A stretch of 40,467 nucleotides of DNA from an uncultured Azospirillum sp. (GTDB lineage: Bacteria > Pseudomonadota > Alphaproteobacteria > RF32 > CAG-239). Within the stretch, counting starts at the first letter, position 1. Each line of letters opens with the position of its first letter. The stretch is taken from contig UQMA01000012.1 in the NCBI GenBank assembly GCA_900542055.1, positions 1-40,467 of the forward strand. The letters run 5' to 3'. The notes beneath the pieces were generated by a model. That model did not search any database, was not told where the DNA came from, and was given only the letters and a program-made list of their open reading frames with translations. Below are positions 6,938 to 14,728 of the stretch, piece after piece. Position numbers and translations under genes: made by a program.

Positions 6938-8020
6938 TCAGCTTTCTTTTTCACATTGCTTGCGCCGTTTATCGACAATGGCTGCAACTTGTACATTTGA
7001 TTTTTTAGGTGAATCAAAAGTTGTTTCAGGTGCAGCAGGTAGTAAATCCGCGCCGGCAAAAAAGTTTTCAGAAATTGAATTTTGATAATTTTGGTCTTTT
7101 CTGCCTTTTGCCAGATAATCTTGAATTTTACGCGCCTGTTCCATGGGAATAATTGTGTCGAATTGTTCTTCATGGCTTGCAATCAGCTTTTCTCGTTCCA
7201 AATTAAGCAAAATGGCTTTATGCGTCAATTTTTTCATATGAATGACAATACCGGAAGTATTTGTAAATTCACGGATGCCATCAATATTGAAGTTAAGGCA
7301 ATAGTGTTTTCCTTTGATTTTTCCCAAATATTGGCGTGCGTGTCTATTTCCGCGATGGTTACGGACAGTTAATATAATATCTCCGGGAGTAAGTTTGTTA
7401 TAATTAATTGCGCCGCTTTCAATACAATCGCCATATCCTTTTTTTTGTAAAAATTCAGCAAAAGCGTTGCATTCGTTAGCTGCATAACATTCGGATGAAT
7501 GGGGGTTGGGAAGAACATAATTCAAATCGCCCCCTAAATTGTTAGCGTCGATTAAAGCTCTGTTCAGCGCCGTAATGCAATAGGGCGTAGAGCCTGACAA
7601 ATTGCGGACAGGCGATACAACATCGAAGAAGTTTTTTTTAACATAGGCTTTTTTGTTGCCGCAATGTGTAATTCTATCAAGATGTTTTTTGGCAGCTTCT
7701 AAAAAATTGGATATAAACCAATCAGCGCGCTTGTCGACTTCGGCATTGATATTAAAGCACACTTTGCTTCTGTATGCCAACAGGTTGGAATTATCGGTTT
7801 CAGAAAAGTCAAAAGCGGAAGTTTCGATATTATCTTTTACTGCAGCGTTTGTTTTTTCGGGATGTTCCTGAGCCTGAACATTGGAAATATTAAGCGCCAT
7901 GGCAGTGAGTGTCGGCAGCAAAAATTTTTCACCGGCTTTGATTATGCCGAAACGGCGGACATAATATTTCATTTTATTTAGGCGAGCTAAAGTTGCTGAT
8001 TTTTGTTTGTTCTTTTCCAT
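6938..8020 (-). CDS. Secreted Cys/His peptidase-like protein (CHAP or NlpC/P60 type suspected)
   Basis: A 360-residue protein. The central region has STPYCITALNRAL (candidate catalytic cysteine), then GDIILTVRNHRGNRHARQYLGKI (candidate histidine), the spacing and GDIIL motif seen in CHAP or NlpC/P60 peptidoglycan hydrolases. Assignment is by motif shape only. The N-terminus has an unusually long basic region of about 30 residues before the hydrophobic stretch LLPTLTAMALNISNVQA, suggesting an extended signal peptide. The C-terminal 80 residues are charged and low in structure. I chose the ATG at 8020 because AGGA lies just upstream; an in-frame ATG at 8077 lacks a ribosome site. If correct, it cuts or remodels cell-wall peptide in the periplasm. 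Confidence 0.65.
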   Translation of the reverse strand: MEKNKQKSATLARLNKMKYYVRRFGIIKAGEKFLLPTLTAMALNISNVQAQEHPEKTNAAVKDNIETSAFDFSETDNSNLLAYRSKVCFNINAEVDKRADWFISNFLEAAKKHLDRITHCGNKKAYVKKNFFDVVSPVRNLSGSTPYCITALNRALIDANNLGGDLNYVLPNPHSSECYAANECNAFAEFLQKKGYGDCIESGAINYNKLTPGDIILTVRNHRGNRHARQYLGKIKGKHYCLNFNIDGIREFTNTSGIVIHMKKLTHKAILLNLEREKLIASHEEQFDTIIPMEQARKIQDYLAKGRKDQNYQNSISENFFAGADLLPAAPETTFDSPKKSNVQVAAIVDKRRKQCEKES

Positions 8021-8176
8021 TTTATTCCTGTTTTTAGAATTTTGTCTAAGAATACAGTAAAATATAGCAAATGTCATTAAAAATATCGGCTTAAAAGGGC
8101 TTTTTTTGCTTTACATTTTTATATGTTTGACGCTAAATTGTTAACAATATATTTACAAAGCCGATGAAGGAATATT

Positions 8177-8740
8177 ATGAATAATAAATTGACCAGATTT
8201 TTTTTGTTGTTTGCAGTTTTGCTTGCAAACGGCGCTTGCAGCAGCACTAATAATGTAAGACCGGCCATTGTTCCGGGGGTGGAAATCAAAACTCCGACTC
8301 CTCAACAGCCGAAAGTACAGCCAAAACAGCGCAATTTGAAAATTATCGGTGCAGTTGAGCCGATTTATTTTATTCCGATGAAAACTCCTTTTTCCGCCAG
8401 AATAGACACAGGTGCCGAAACCTCATCCATTGATGTGGCAAATCGTGAAATATTTGAAAGAGACGGACGAAAATGGGTCGCTTTTGATTTGATAAACAAA
8501 GAAAGCGGCGAAAAACACCATTTTGAAAAGAAAATATATCGCCAACAACGCGTTAAACGTGTTGAAAACGGCGAAGACCGCGTTGTCGTGATGATGAATA
8601 TAAAGTTCGGCGGTGAAATTATAAATGCTCAATTTTCATTGGCGGAAAGAGAAAAATTTATATATCAAGGTTTGGTCGGACGCAACATTTTGACCGGACG
8701 AGCAATTGTCGACACCTCTATAAGCAATACTCTTAAATAG
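8177..8740 (+). CDS. RimK/LysX-type retropepsin-like lipoprotein
   Basis: A 187-residue protein of the family once called putative ATP-dependent zinc protease (PF05618, COG4067). The key motif is ARIDTGAETSSID, with D77-T78-G79 matching the active-site signature of retropepsin-like aspartic peptidases. The later GLVGRNILTGRAIVDTS matches the family's closing region. The N-terminus is a signal peptide ending LANGAC, so lipid attachment at C21 is likely, although asparagine at -3 is not typical. A proline/glutamine-rich linker follows. The next two genes encode the membrane protein and ATP-grasp ligase that usually accompany this family, so a role in making or trimming an amino-acid or peptide modification is inferred. 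Confidence 0.85.
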   Translation: MNNKLTRFFLLFAVLLANGACSSTNNVRPAIVPGVEIKTPTPQQPKVQPKQRNLKIIGAVEPIYFIPMKTPFSARIDTGAETSSIDVANREIFERDGRKWVAFDLINKESGEKHHFEKKIYRQQRVKRVENGEDRVVVMMNIKFGGEIINAQFSLAEREKFIYQGLVGRNILTGRAIVDTSISNTLK

Positions 8741-8752
8741 TCGGGGAATATT

Positions 8753-10285
8753 ATGTTAAAAAAATTAAAATCAGTCAGAATTTTATTGAGCATCGGCCTT
8801 TTGTTGTCGGTGCTTTTTGCTGCTTACCGTATGTATTATAAAATAGAATATTGGGGATTTAGTTTTGCTCCAAAGCAAAAAACAGCGGTTTGGACTGTTG
8901 AGGCTCATGTTAGTTTTGAGCCGACAGGAACTCCGATAAAAGTTTCTGTTGCCCGTCCGACGCCGTCTGTTGACTTTAAGATTTTGGATGAAGATGTTGT
9001 TGCTTCCAAATATAAAGTCGATATGACAAAAGATAAAGTGATACTTAAATCATCTGCCCGCCGTGGTGTTCAGGATGTATATTATAGAATTTTGCTCTAT
9101 GATAATGTTGACGGCGATGGTAAAACACCGGCGCCGCATGCCGATAAAGTTATTGCTCCGGTGCTTGATGAACAGTCTCTGAATGTTGCCATGCAAATTT
9201 TGGAAACGGCTTCCACGCTTGAAGGAGATGCCGTACAGCAAATAGTAAAACTTTTGAATCAAACTCCGCCTGATCAAACAGTTATGGCTTTTATGCCTGA
9301 ACGTTCAAGCGATGCCGAAACAGCGCAGGCTGTTATTGATTTATTGGCTTTGAAAAAAATTTCGGCGCGGATGGTTCGGGGAATTCAATTAAAAGAAGCC
9401 AAAAAAACTTTTGTGCCAGACGTAATGATTGAAGCCTACATGGATAAAATGTGGAAAATTTACGATATAAAAACCGGCAAAAAAGGTTTGCCGAGTAATT
9501 TTGTCGTTTTTCAGCGTGGCGGCAGTTCGTTGGTTGATGTCAGCGGCGGTGAAAACTCTTCTATTAAATATTCGGTTATGAAATCTTTGAGTTCATCGTT
9601 CAAAATGGCCGGACACCGTGCAAAATTGGCAAATCAGGAAAACAGTTTTGCTTATTCTATTTACAATTTGCCTCTTAATCAGCAAAATGCGCTGAAGTGG
9701 CTGATGATTTTTCCTTTAGCTATTTTGGTTGTGGTTTTAATGCGTAATGTTATCGGTATTGCCACAATGGGAACATTTACCCCGATGCTTATAGCAATGT
9801 CTTTGGTAAAAACCGGTTTTTGGCCGGGACTTGTTTGTTTTTCATTGATTATCGGCGTTGGTATTCTTATTCGCGCTTTGTTATCAAAACTTAATTTGCT
9901 TTTGGTTCCGCGTATTTCAGCAGTGGTTATTTTTGTAATTCTGATTATGCAGGTTATGGCTGTATTGGGTTATCAATGGCAATTGCCGATTGCTTCTTCA
10001 GCGTTGTTCTTCCCGATAATTATTACGGCATGGATTATTGAACGCGCTTCAATCACTTGGGAAGAAGAGGGTGCCGCCAATGCTACTCGTGAAATTGTTT
10101 ATAGCGTTTTAGTGGCGATTATTACTTACTTCGTGATTGTAAACGACTACATCCGTCATTTGATGTTTGCATTTGACGAGCTTAATCTGGTTATTTTATT
10201 TATTGTAATGCTGCTTGGTACATATACAGGATATCGAGTAACGGAGTTGATGCGTTTTGCTCCTCTGGCAAAAAAGGATAAGTAA
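8753..10285 (+). CDS. Inactive transglutaminase fused to seven membrane helices (UUP1-type)
   Basis: A 510-residue membrane protein. One N-terminal helix (residues about 10-28) leads to a large extracytoplasmic domain of transglutaminase fold without an evident Cys-His-Asp triad. The C-terminal 200 residues hold seven hydrophobic helices starting at LKWLMIFPLAILVVVLM. The segment MGTFTPMLIAMSLVKTGFWPG is typical of the 7TM_transglut family (PF14400/PF14402). The gene starts 12 bp after the lipoprotein gene behind GGGGA, and its stop overlaps the start of the ATP-grasp gene (TAATG). Published genome-context analysis links this trio to peptide or amino-acid ligation at the envelope; the product is unknown. 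Confidence 0.88.
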   Translation: MLKKLKSVRILLSIGLLLSVLFAAYRMYYKIEYWGFSFAPKQKTAVWTVEAHVSFEPTGTPIKVSVARPTPSVDFKILDEDVVASKYKVDMTKDKVILKSSARRGVQDVYYRILLYDNVDGDGKTPAPHADKVIAPVLDEQSLNVAMQILETASTLEGDAVQQIVKLLNQTPPDQTVMAFMPERSSDAETAQAVIDLLALKKISARMVRGIQLKEAKKTFVPDVMIEAYMDKMWKIYDIKTGKKGLPSNFVVFQRGGSSLVDVSGGENSSIKYSVMKSLSSSFKMAGHRAKLANQENSFAYSIYNLPLNQQNALKWLMIFPLAILVVVLMRNVIGIATMGTFTPMLIAMSLVKTGFWPGLVCFSLIIGVGILIRALLSKLNLLLVPRISAVVIFVILIMQVMAVLGYQWQLPIASSALFFPIIITAWIIERASITWEEEGAANATREIVYSVLVAIITYFVIVNDYIRHLMFAFDELNLVILFIVMLLGTYTGYRVTELMRFAPLAKKDK

Positions 10286-11244
10286 TGTTTGAAAGTATAA
10301 AAAATATGGTGTTGCCGTCAAAATTGCGCGCGGCCGGTGTTTTGGGGATGAATGCCCGCAATTATGACATTATTGCCAAAAATAACAAACGCCGGTTGTA
10401 TCCGCTGGTCGACGACAAAGTTCAAACTAAAAAACTGGCTAATGAAGTAGGCATCAATACTCCGCGTTTGATTGGGGTGATTGAGGTACAAAAAGAAGTC
10501 GACAGTTTTTTGAATTTGGTTAAAGATTATAAAGAATTTGTTATAAAACCGGCTCATGGTTCCGGCGGCAAAGGGGTTTTGGTTATCAAAGAATATGATG
10601 CCGCGCATTTTGTTACCGCTTCGGAAAAGGTTTTGAGTTATAACGAAGTATATCAGCATATTTCTAATATATTGAGCGGTCTGTACAGTTTGGGCGGGAA
10701 ATATGATGTTGCCGTTTTGGAAGAAATGGTGCACTTTTCCAACCAATTTCAAAATTACAGCTTTCAAGGAATTCCTGATGTGAGAGTTATTGTTTATCAG
10801 GGATTTCCGGCGATGGCTATGATGCGTTTGGCGACCAAAGAGTCAGGAGGACGCGCTAATTTGCACCAAGGGGCTGTCGGTGTCGGCATTGACGTTAAAA
10901 CAGGGCAGGCTATAGCCGCAGTTTTGCATAATCGTCCTATTCGTTTTCACCCTGATACACAGGCGGACTTGATGAGCCTGAAAGTTCCTTTTTGGCGCGA
11001 GCACCTTGAAATTGCGGTAAAAGGTTATGAGATGACAAAATTAGGCTATTTGGGCGCTGATATTGTGTTGGATAGATTTCGCGGACCAATGATGTTGGAA
11101 CTAAACGCACGTCCGGGGCTTGCTATTCAGATTGCCAATAATCATGGTTTGCGCAATGTTTTGGAGAATATTCAAAATACTTATCCTAAGAATTTAAGCA
11201 GCAAAGAGCGGCTCGATTATGTGCTTGCTCTTGCGAAAGACTGA
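10285..11244 (+). CDS. RimK-related ATP-grasp amino-acid ligase
   Basis: A 319-residue ATP-grasp enzyme of the alpha-L-glutamate ligase-like (RimK-related) group. Visible features are FVIKPAHGSGGKG at 85-97, with K88 and the glycine-rich ATP loop, the central VRVIVYQGFPAMAMMRLA strands and the metal-binding end MMLELNARPGLAIQIAN. Members join a carboxyl group to an amino group at the expense of ATP; the substrate here cannot be read from sequence. Its start overlaps the stop of the 7TM protein, so the two are translationally coupled. It probably works in the cytoplasm, with its product handled by the membrane protein and the retropepsin-like lipoprotein. Confidence 0.9.
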   Translation: MFESIKNMVLPSKLRAAGVLGMNARNYDIIAKNNKRRLYPLVDDKVQTKKLANEVGINTPRLIGVIEVQKEVDSFLNLVKDYKEFVIKPAHGSGGKGVLVIKEYDAAHFVTASEKVLSYNEVYQHISNILSGLYSLGGKYDVAVLEEMVHFSNQFQNYSFQGIPDVRVIVYQGFPAMAMMRLATKESGGRANLHQGAVGVGIDVKTGQAIAAVLHNRPIRFHPDTQADLMSLKVPFWREHLEIAVKGYEMTKLGYLGADIVLDRFRGPMMLELNARPGLAIQIANNHGLRNVLENIQNTYPKNLSSKERLDYVLALAKD

Positions 11245-11291
11245 AACAAAGCTTATATATCTTTATAGATGGAAATTAAAAGGAGATAAAA

Positions 11292-11897
11292 ATGCCAGAA
11301 TTATTGAAAGATGAAAAAACTGCGAAGTTAAGTAAACCCGACACTAAAAAACTGAGTGATTCGGAAACTAAAAAATTAACTAAAAGTCAGACCAGAGCCA
11401 AAAAAGACAAAGCTCAATATAATGTGAAAGACGCTGAAAATTCTTTGTTGTTAAAACTGAAAGACGGAGATGTAGTGATTGAAATGTATCCTGAAGATGC
11501 GCCGAACCATGTGAATAGAATTAAGGAGCTTGTCCGTTCAGGATTTTATAATGGTTTGAAATTTCACCGCGTTATTGACGGTTTTATGGCTCAGACTGGG
11601 TGCCCGTATGGAACGGGAACCGGAGGAAGTGGTAAAAAGCTGAAAGCGGAATTTAATAAGCGCCCGCATATCAGAGGTACGGTTTCAATGGCAAGAGCTA
11701 TGGATCCTGATTCAGGAGACAGTCAGTTTTTTATTTGCTTTGCCGATGCGCCGTGGCTAAACGGTCAATATACCGTGTGGGGTGAAGTTACTTCTGGTAT
11801 GGAATTTGTTGATATGATAAAACGGGGCGGCGGAGCAAACGGTATGGTCAGCAAGCCGGATGAAATTATATCATTGAGTGTTATTGCCGATTTATAA
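11292..11897 (+). CDS. ppiB: Cyclophilin-type peptidyl-prolyl isomerase with Lys-rich N-terminal repeats
   Basis: A 201-residue cyclophilin. The catalytic stretch KFHRVIDGFMAQTG carries the active-site arginine, and SQFFICFADAPWLNGQYTVWGEV covers the rest of the proline-binding pocket. No signal peptide is visible, so it should act in the cytoplasm, like PpiB. The first 45 residues are an extension not usual for PpiB: three degenerate units of about eight residues (KLSKPDT, KKLSDSET, KKLTKSQT), lysine-rich and probably disordered. It follows the ATP-grasp gene by 47 bp with its own ribosome site (AGGAG) and ends at a strong terminator. Confidence 0.92.
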   Translation: MPELLKDEKTAKLSKPDTKKLSDSETKKLTKSQTRAKKDKAQYNVKDAENSLLLKLKDGDVVIEMYPEDAPNHVNRIKELVRSGFYNGLKFHRVIDGFMAQTGCPYGTGTGGSGKKLKAEFNKRPHIRGTVSMARAMDPDSGDSQFFICFADAPWLNGQYTVWGEVTSGMEFVDMIKRGGGANGMVSKPDEIISLSVIADL

Positions 11898-11916
11898 AAG
11901 AAATATATATTAAATG

Positions 11917-11953
11917 GAAAATCCGCCTTAAATTTTTGAAAGGCGGATTTTTA
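11917..11953. terminator. Bidirectional terminator between ppiB and a convergent gene
   Basis: A 12-bp stem (AAAATCCGCCTT, AAGGCGGATTTT) is flanked by A/T runs, giving Rho-independent termination in both directions. It lies 20 bp after ppiB and 4 bp before the end of the minus-strand gene. Confidence 0.9.
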
Positions 11954-11956
11954 AAA

Positions 11957-12637
11957 TTATATTTTTGGCATACGTCGGTGTCGGCGGAAATACAGCCAGG
12001 TAAACAAAGTGTAAAAAGCAATTAAGCCGATTATTCCGAAAAGCTCAATTTTCTGTACTTCCTGAGGCGACAGGGTTTGTGTTATTTGGTTTACTCCTGC
12101 TGCCGAACCGGTTATTTTGTATTGAGTGTAGTTTTGTTCGCTGTAAAGGTTGACGGCAATACTGTTTCCAGGGTTGAGATATGCAAAAATAATAACAATG
12201 GACTGGTTGCTGTATTCTAATTTTACATCGACTTCCGGTGATGTGTTTTCATCATCTAGATCATAATATAAAATTTTTACTTTTTTGGGAATTGGAATCC
12301 TAATCGGATCATGCCCCAAAGGCGAAACATCGCTTCCAGATAAGGCCTGTTCTCCGGCATTGGTTAATGTGACTACGGATTTGTATAAATTTTTATAGCT
12401 AATGCCGTTTATGTGAAAATTAAGACCTGTTGGAGAGGACGAAGATGTTATTTGAGTGGTAAAAGATGTATATTTCAAAATTGGCCGTGACAAATAAAAT
12501 TGATAATAACCGATAACTATGGCTGAAACTGCCAACATAAAAGCCATTGTGCTGCTGGTTAAAAAATTCCAAAGTCTGTTTAAATATCTTGGACGATGAT
12601 GAATGTGACGAAATGAAGGATGATGATTTTTAAACAT
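11957..12637 (-). CDS. Membrane protein of unknown function with two helices
   Basis: A 226-residue protein that I do not recognise. A histidine-rich cytoplasmic start (about 28 residues with HHP, HIHHR) precedes a first membrane helix at STMAFMLAVSAIVIGYYQFYL. A periplasmic beta-rich domain of about 130 residues follows, then a second helix at FGIIGLIAFYTLFTWLYF and a basic tail RRHRRMPKI. The N-in, C-in hairpin topology with an outside domain resembles small sensors or complex subunits, but no motif fixes a role. GGAGA lies upstream of the start. It is a single gene, convergent with ppiB. Confidence 0.75.
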   Translation of the reverse strand: MFKNHHPSFRHIHHRPRYLNRLWNFLTSSTMAFMLAVSAIVIGYYQFYLSRPILKYTSFTTQITSSSSPTGLNFHINGISYKNLYKSVVTLTNAGEQALSGSDVSPLGHDPIRIPIPKKVKILYYDLDDENTSPEVDVKLEYSNQSIVIIFAYLNPGNSIAVNLYSEQNYTQYKITGSAAGVNQITQTLSPQEVQKIELFGIIGLIAFYTLFTWLYFRRHRRMPKI

Positions 12638-12705
12638 TATATTCTCCGACTTGATTGAAATTATGATATAATCATCTTTGTTTTAAAATAAAGTCGTAAG
12701 GTGGA

Positions 12706-12733
12706 TTGACAAAAAAATCTTAAAGAGTATACT
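12706..12733 (+). promoter_or_regulatory. Strong sigma70-like promoter for the small-protein pair
   Basis: TTGACA at 12706-12711 and TATACT at 12728-12733 are separated by 16 bp. Transcription would begin near 12740, about 20 bp before the first small start codon. Confidence 0.7.
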
Positions 12734-12760
12734 AATTTCCAATACTAAATTATTAACCTT

Positions 12761-12898
12761 ATGGATAAGAAAAATTTCAAAGTTACTGTCAGCGCCGCAG
12801 TCGGAGTTACAGTATTAACAGGGGTGTTTTACTTGACTATGGTCAGTATTGATTACATGGCTTCTAAGTTGAGAAAATCTCTGGCCGGCAAAAATTAA
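12761..12898 (+). CDS. 45-residue single-pass membrane protein
   Basis: A 45-residue ORF with a short basic N-terminus (MDKKNFK), one hydrophobic segment (VSAAVGVTVLTGVFYLTMVSI) and a basic tail (KLRKSLAGK). No clear Shine-Dalgarno is visible, but it lies directly downstream of a near-consensus promoter and upstream of a second tiny membrane ORF and a terminator, forming a compact unit. I do not recognise it. Small proteins of this shape often bind and tune larger membrane complexes; that is only a general possibility. Confidence 0.5.
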   Translation: MDKKNFKVTVSAAVGVTVLTGVFYLTMVSIDYMASKLRKSLAGKN

Positions 12899-12946
12899 TT
12901 TTGTTGGATTTGTAAAAAAATTATAATAATTTAAATTATTGAAAGT

Positions 12947-13066
12947 ATGAAACAGAAAAAAATCAATTCAGCGTGGTATTGGATAGCATTTTTCGTAATT
13001 GTTGTTCTGATAATACAAGTTGTTTCGTTTGCTGTTAAATTTGCGTTTAAGCTATTTATGGCTTAA
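12947..13066 (+). CDS. 39-residue single-pass membrane protein
   Basis: A 39-residue ORF. A basic start (MKQKK) is followed by an almost continuous hydrophobic segment from WYWIAFFVIVVLIIQVV to the end (KFAFKLFMA). Weak AAAG lies upstream. It is the second member of the small-gene pair and is followed within 10 bp by a strong terminator, which supports a real transcript. Function unknown. Confidence 0.5.
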   Translation: MKQKKINSAWYWIAFFVIVVLIIQVVSFAVKFAFKLFMA

Positions 13067-13075
13067 ATTGTGTGT

Positions 13076-13110
13076 AAAAAAAGAGCTTTTTGTAAAAAGC
13101 TCTTTTTTTT
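13076..13110. terminator. Terminator after the small-protein pair
   Basis: A long A/T-flanked inverted repeat (AAAAAGAGCTTTTT with AAAAAGCTCTTTTT) ends in eight T residues. It is symmetric, so it could act both ways. Confidence 0.85.
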
Positions 13111-13480
13111 GTAAGCTGCATATAAAAATGATGAGTATAAATATAAACAGCTTTATGTTAATACTCCGTAAAATAGCAGAAATCGACACGTTTAACGGTT
13201 CGTGGAATAGCGGCGGTATTAAGTTAAGCCAAAGCAATTAAAAGCTATGAAACGCATTACTACATGGGAGGTGGCAGAAATATTGAGCAAAAACAACGAG
13301 ACCGCCCAAAAACGTGCAAAATTTAGTAAAGAAAAATATGATTGAAAAACAAGTCTCAACCAAGGACGCATATTGCATTTTGAAGAGGTAAAGCCTCGCA
13401 AATTGATTTTTGGCTTCCCAACCTAAGGTATGGAGCTTTTTGTGTCGAGAAAACCCCCGCCGCAAGGGCAGGGGGAATAT
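13111..13480. other. Gene-poor stretch with two short ORFs, possible gene remnant
   Basis: No convincing gene is visible in these 370 bp. Two adjacent plus-strand ORFs in different frames exist: 37 residues at 13128-13241 (contains RKIAEIDTFNGSWN) and 32 residues at 13247-13345 (contains ITTWEVAEILSKNNETAQKR). Their sequence is protein-like rather than random, but neither has a ribosome site. They may be pieces of one frameshifted, degraded gene. I could not identify a parent family. Confidence 0.35.
13451..13476 (-). terminator. Terminator after tRNA-Pro
   Basis: On the minus strand, CCCCCTGCC pairs with GGCGGGGG around CTTGC and is followed by TTTTC. The strong GC stem sits 6 bp beyond the encoded CCA of tRNA-Pro. 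Confidence 0.75.
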
Positions 13481-13481
13481 C

Positions 13482-13558
13482 TGGTCGGGACGAGAGGATT
13501 CGAACCTCCGACATCTTGCACCCCATGCAAGCGCTCTACCAGGCTGAACTACGTCCCG
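13482..13558 (-). tRNA. tRNA-Pro (GGG anticodon)
   Basis: A 77-nt tRNA with encoded CCA. Acceptor CGGGACG pairs with CGTCCCG. The anticodon stem CTTGC/GCAAG encloses loop ATGGGGT, giving GGG. The T-arm carries GGTTCGAATCC. A minus-strand promoter lies just upstream. Confidence 0.97.
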
Positions 13559-13571
13559 AAATCTGTATATT

Positions 13572-13599
13572 CTTATACTCCATATAGTTATAAAAGCAA
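13572..13599 (-). promoter_or_regulatory. Candidate promoter of tRNA-Pro
   Basis: On the minus strand, TTGCTT (13599-13594) and TATAAG (13577-13572) are separated by 16 bp, with the tRNA 5' end 13 bp further on. Confidence 0.5.
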
Positions 13600-13629
13600 G
13601 CAAAAAATTATTACTGATGAGAACAGATT

Positions 13630-14073
13630 TTATTTTCCTCGAATGCTTTTATCAAAATTTATAAAAAACAGAATAATGGATGTTAAGAAAATTACGACAC
13701 TAGCTATTGCTCCACCGATACAAAGCCAATAGGGTGGGTTAACATAAAATATAAGATAAATTCCCAGAACAACAGCGGATATAAATGGCAGCATTAGTTG
13801 ATCCGGCGCAATATAAATTTTTCGAGCCAAAAGCGCCATAATTGCATTAATGGCCAATAGCCATAAAACTTCAATGACCACAACCAGATAGGCAACTTTT
13901 CCACTGTCATGCCATGGAGAAAGCTCGCTGTCGGCTGTGTAGATGATAAAGGTATTATAAATCAGCGTAAGCAAAGCCATATTCAGTACAATATACAATG
14001 TGCGGTATATTTTGGAATTATCTGCCCAAAAAATGGCGGCTATCAATAAGCTAAAAGCAGCTATAATATGCAT
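13630..14073 (-). CDS. Small polytopic membrane protein, unknown function
   Basis: A 147-residue protein, hydrophobic throughout, with about five membrane helices (starting MHIIAAFSLLIAAIFWA; last VVIFLTSIILFFINF) and a short basic tail. Not recognised. It is the last gene of the minus-strand run from hflK, 18 bp after the VanX-like gene, and has its own AGGA ribosome site. Its position suggests co-transcription with envelope quality-control genes but does not define a role. Confidence 0.75.
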   Translation of the reverse strand: MHIIAAFSLLIAAIFWADNSKIYRTLYIVLNMALLTLIYNTFIIYTADSELSPWHDSGKVAYLVVVIEVLWLLAINAIMALLARKIYIAPDQLMLPFISAVVLGIYLIFYVNPPYWLCIGGAIASVVIFLTSIILFFINFDKSIRGK

Positions 14074-14091
14074 TTTAATATCCTGTAAAGT

Positions 14092-14724
14092 TTATTTATT
14101 TTCCTGCCAATTGATAATCGGATAAAGTGTTTTTCCTTCGGGAAGCTGAAAATGCCACCATTCGGAACCAATGCCTTCAAAGCCGGCTTCTGTCATAATT
14201 TTTTTCAAAAGTTCGCGATTGTTGATAGCTTTAACCATTTTCATATCAAAATAATCTGAGCGCGCTTTGGTAAAATGTTTGTAAAAATCATCGGTTTTAC
14301 CGAAAGCAATTTGTTTGGCGTATTTTTTTTTATAAGCGTCTATTTCTGTAGGAAATTTAAGATTATGTCCTTTTTCATCTGTTAAACAACAGTCTATTGC
14401 CGTGCCGTAACAGTGCAGAGAATTTTCAGCTTTTGAAGCAAAAAGCCCCTCAACAGGTATAATTTGCAAAATTCTTTGATGCGCAACAGGCGGGCGATAA
14501 GCATCACGGATACGCAGTCTTAGGTTGAGTTCGGATAGGCGAGAAATAACAGTTTTTAACCTTTCTGCCACATCAATATGAACATAAGCTCGATTGCCAA
14601 ACCCGACTTCTTCATAAACAGGGTGCATAGTTATGTTTTCAGGAACGGCATACATCATATCTATGATAAAGTGTGTATTGTTAAGTTCGACCAGATTGTT
14701 GTTTTTCAAAAATAAACTATCCAT
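14092..14724 (-). CDS. ddpX: D-alanyl-D-alanine dipeptidase (VanX/DdpX family)
   Basis: A 210-residue zinc dipeptidase of family M15D. It shows the family motif SLHCYGTAID (H104 and D111 as zinc ligands), EWWH at 188-191 with the catalytic glutamate and third ligand, and RIRDAYRP at 71-78 with the substrate-stabilising arginine. Such enzymes split D-Ala-D-Ala. In vancomycin-resistant cocci this removes the drug target, while in Gram-negatives it more likely recycles cell-wall D-alanine. No signal peptide is visible, so it should be cytoplasmic. No vanH/vanA neighbours are present, so resistance is not implied. It lies 4 bp after holC. Confidence 0.9.
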   Translation of the reverse strand: MDSLFLKNNNLVELNNTHFIIDMMYAVPENITMHPVYEEVGFGNRAYVHIDVAERLKTVISRLSELNLRLRIRDAYRPPVAHQRILQIIPVEGLFASKAENSLHCYGTAIDCCLTDEKGHNLKFPTEIDAYKKKYAKQIAFGKTDDFYKHFTKARSDYFDMKMVKAINNRELLKKIMTEAGFEGIGSEWWHFQLPEGKTLYPIINWQENK

Positions 14725-14728
14725 ATTT

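Noticed and set aside
13128..13345. Fic-family protein remnant
   Set aside because: Only a faint resemblance of a few residues in RKIAEIDTFNGSWN; no Fic motif is visible.
14092..14724. Vancomycin-resistance gene cluster
   Set aside because: Only a VanX-family dipeptidase is present, without vanH or ligase genes and in a Gram-negative operon.
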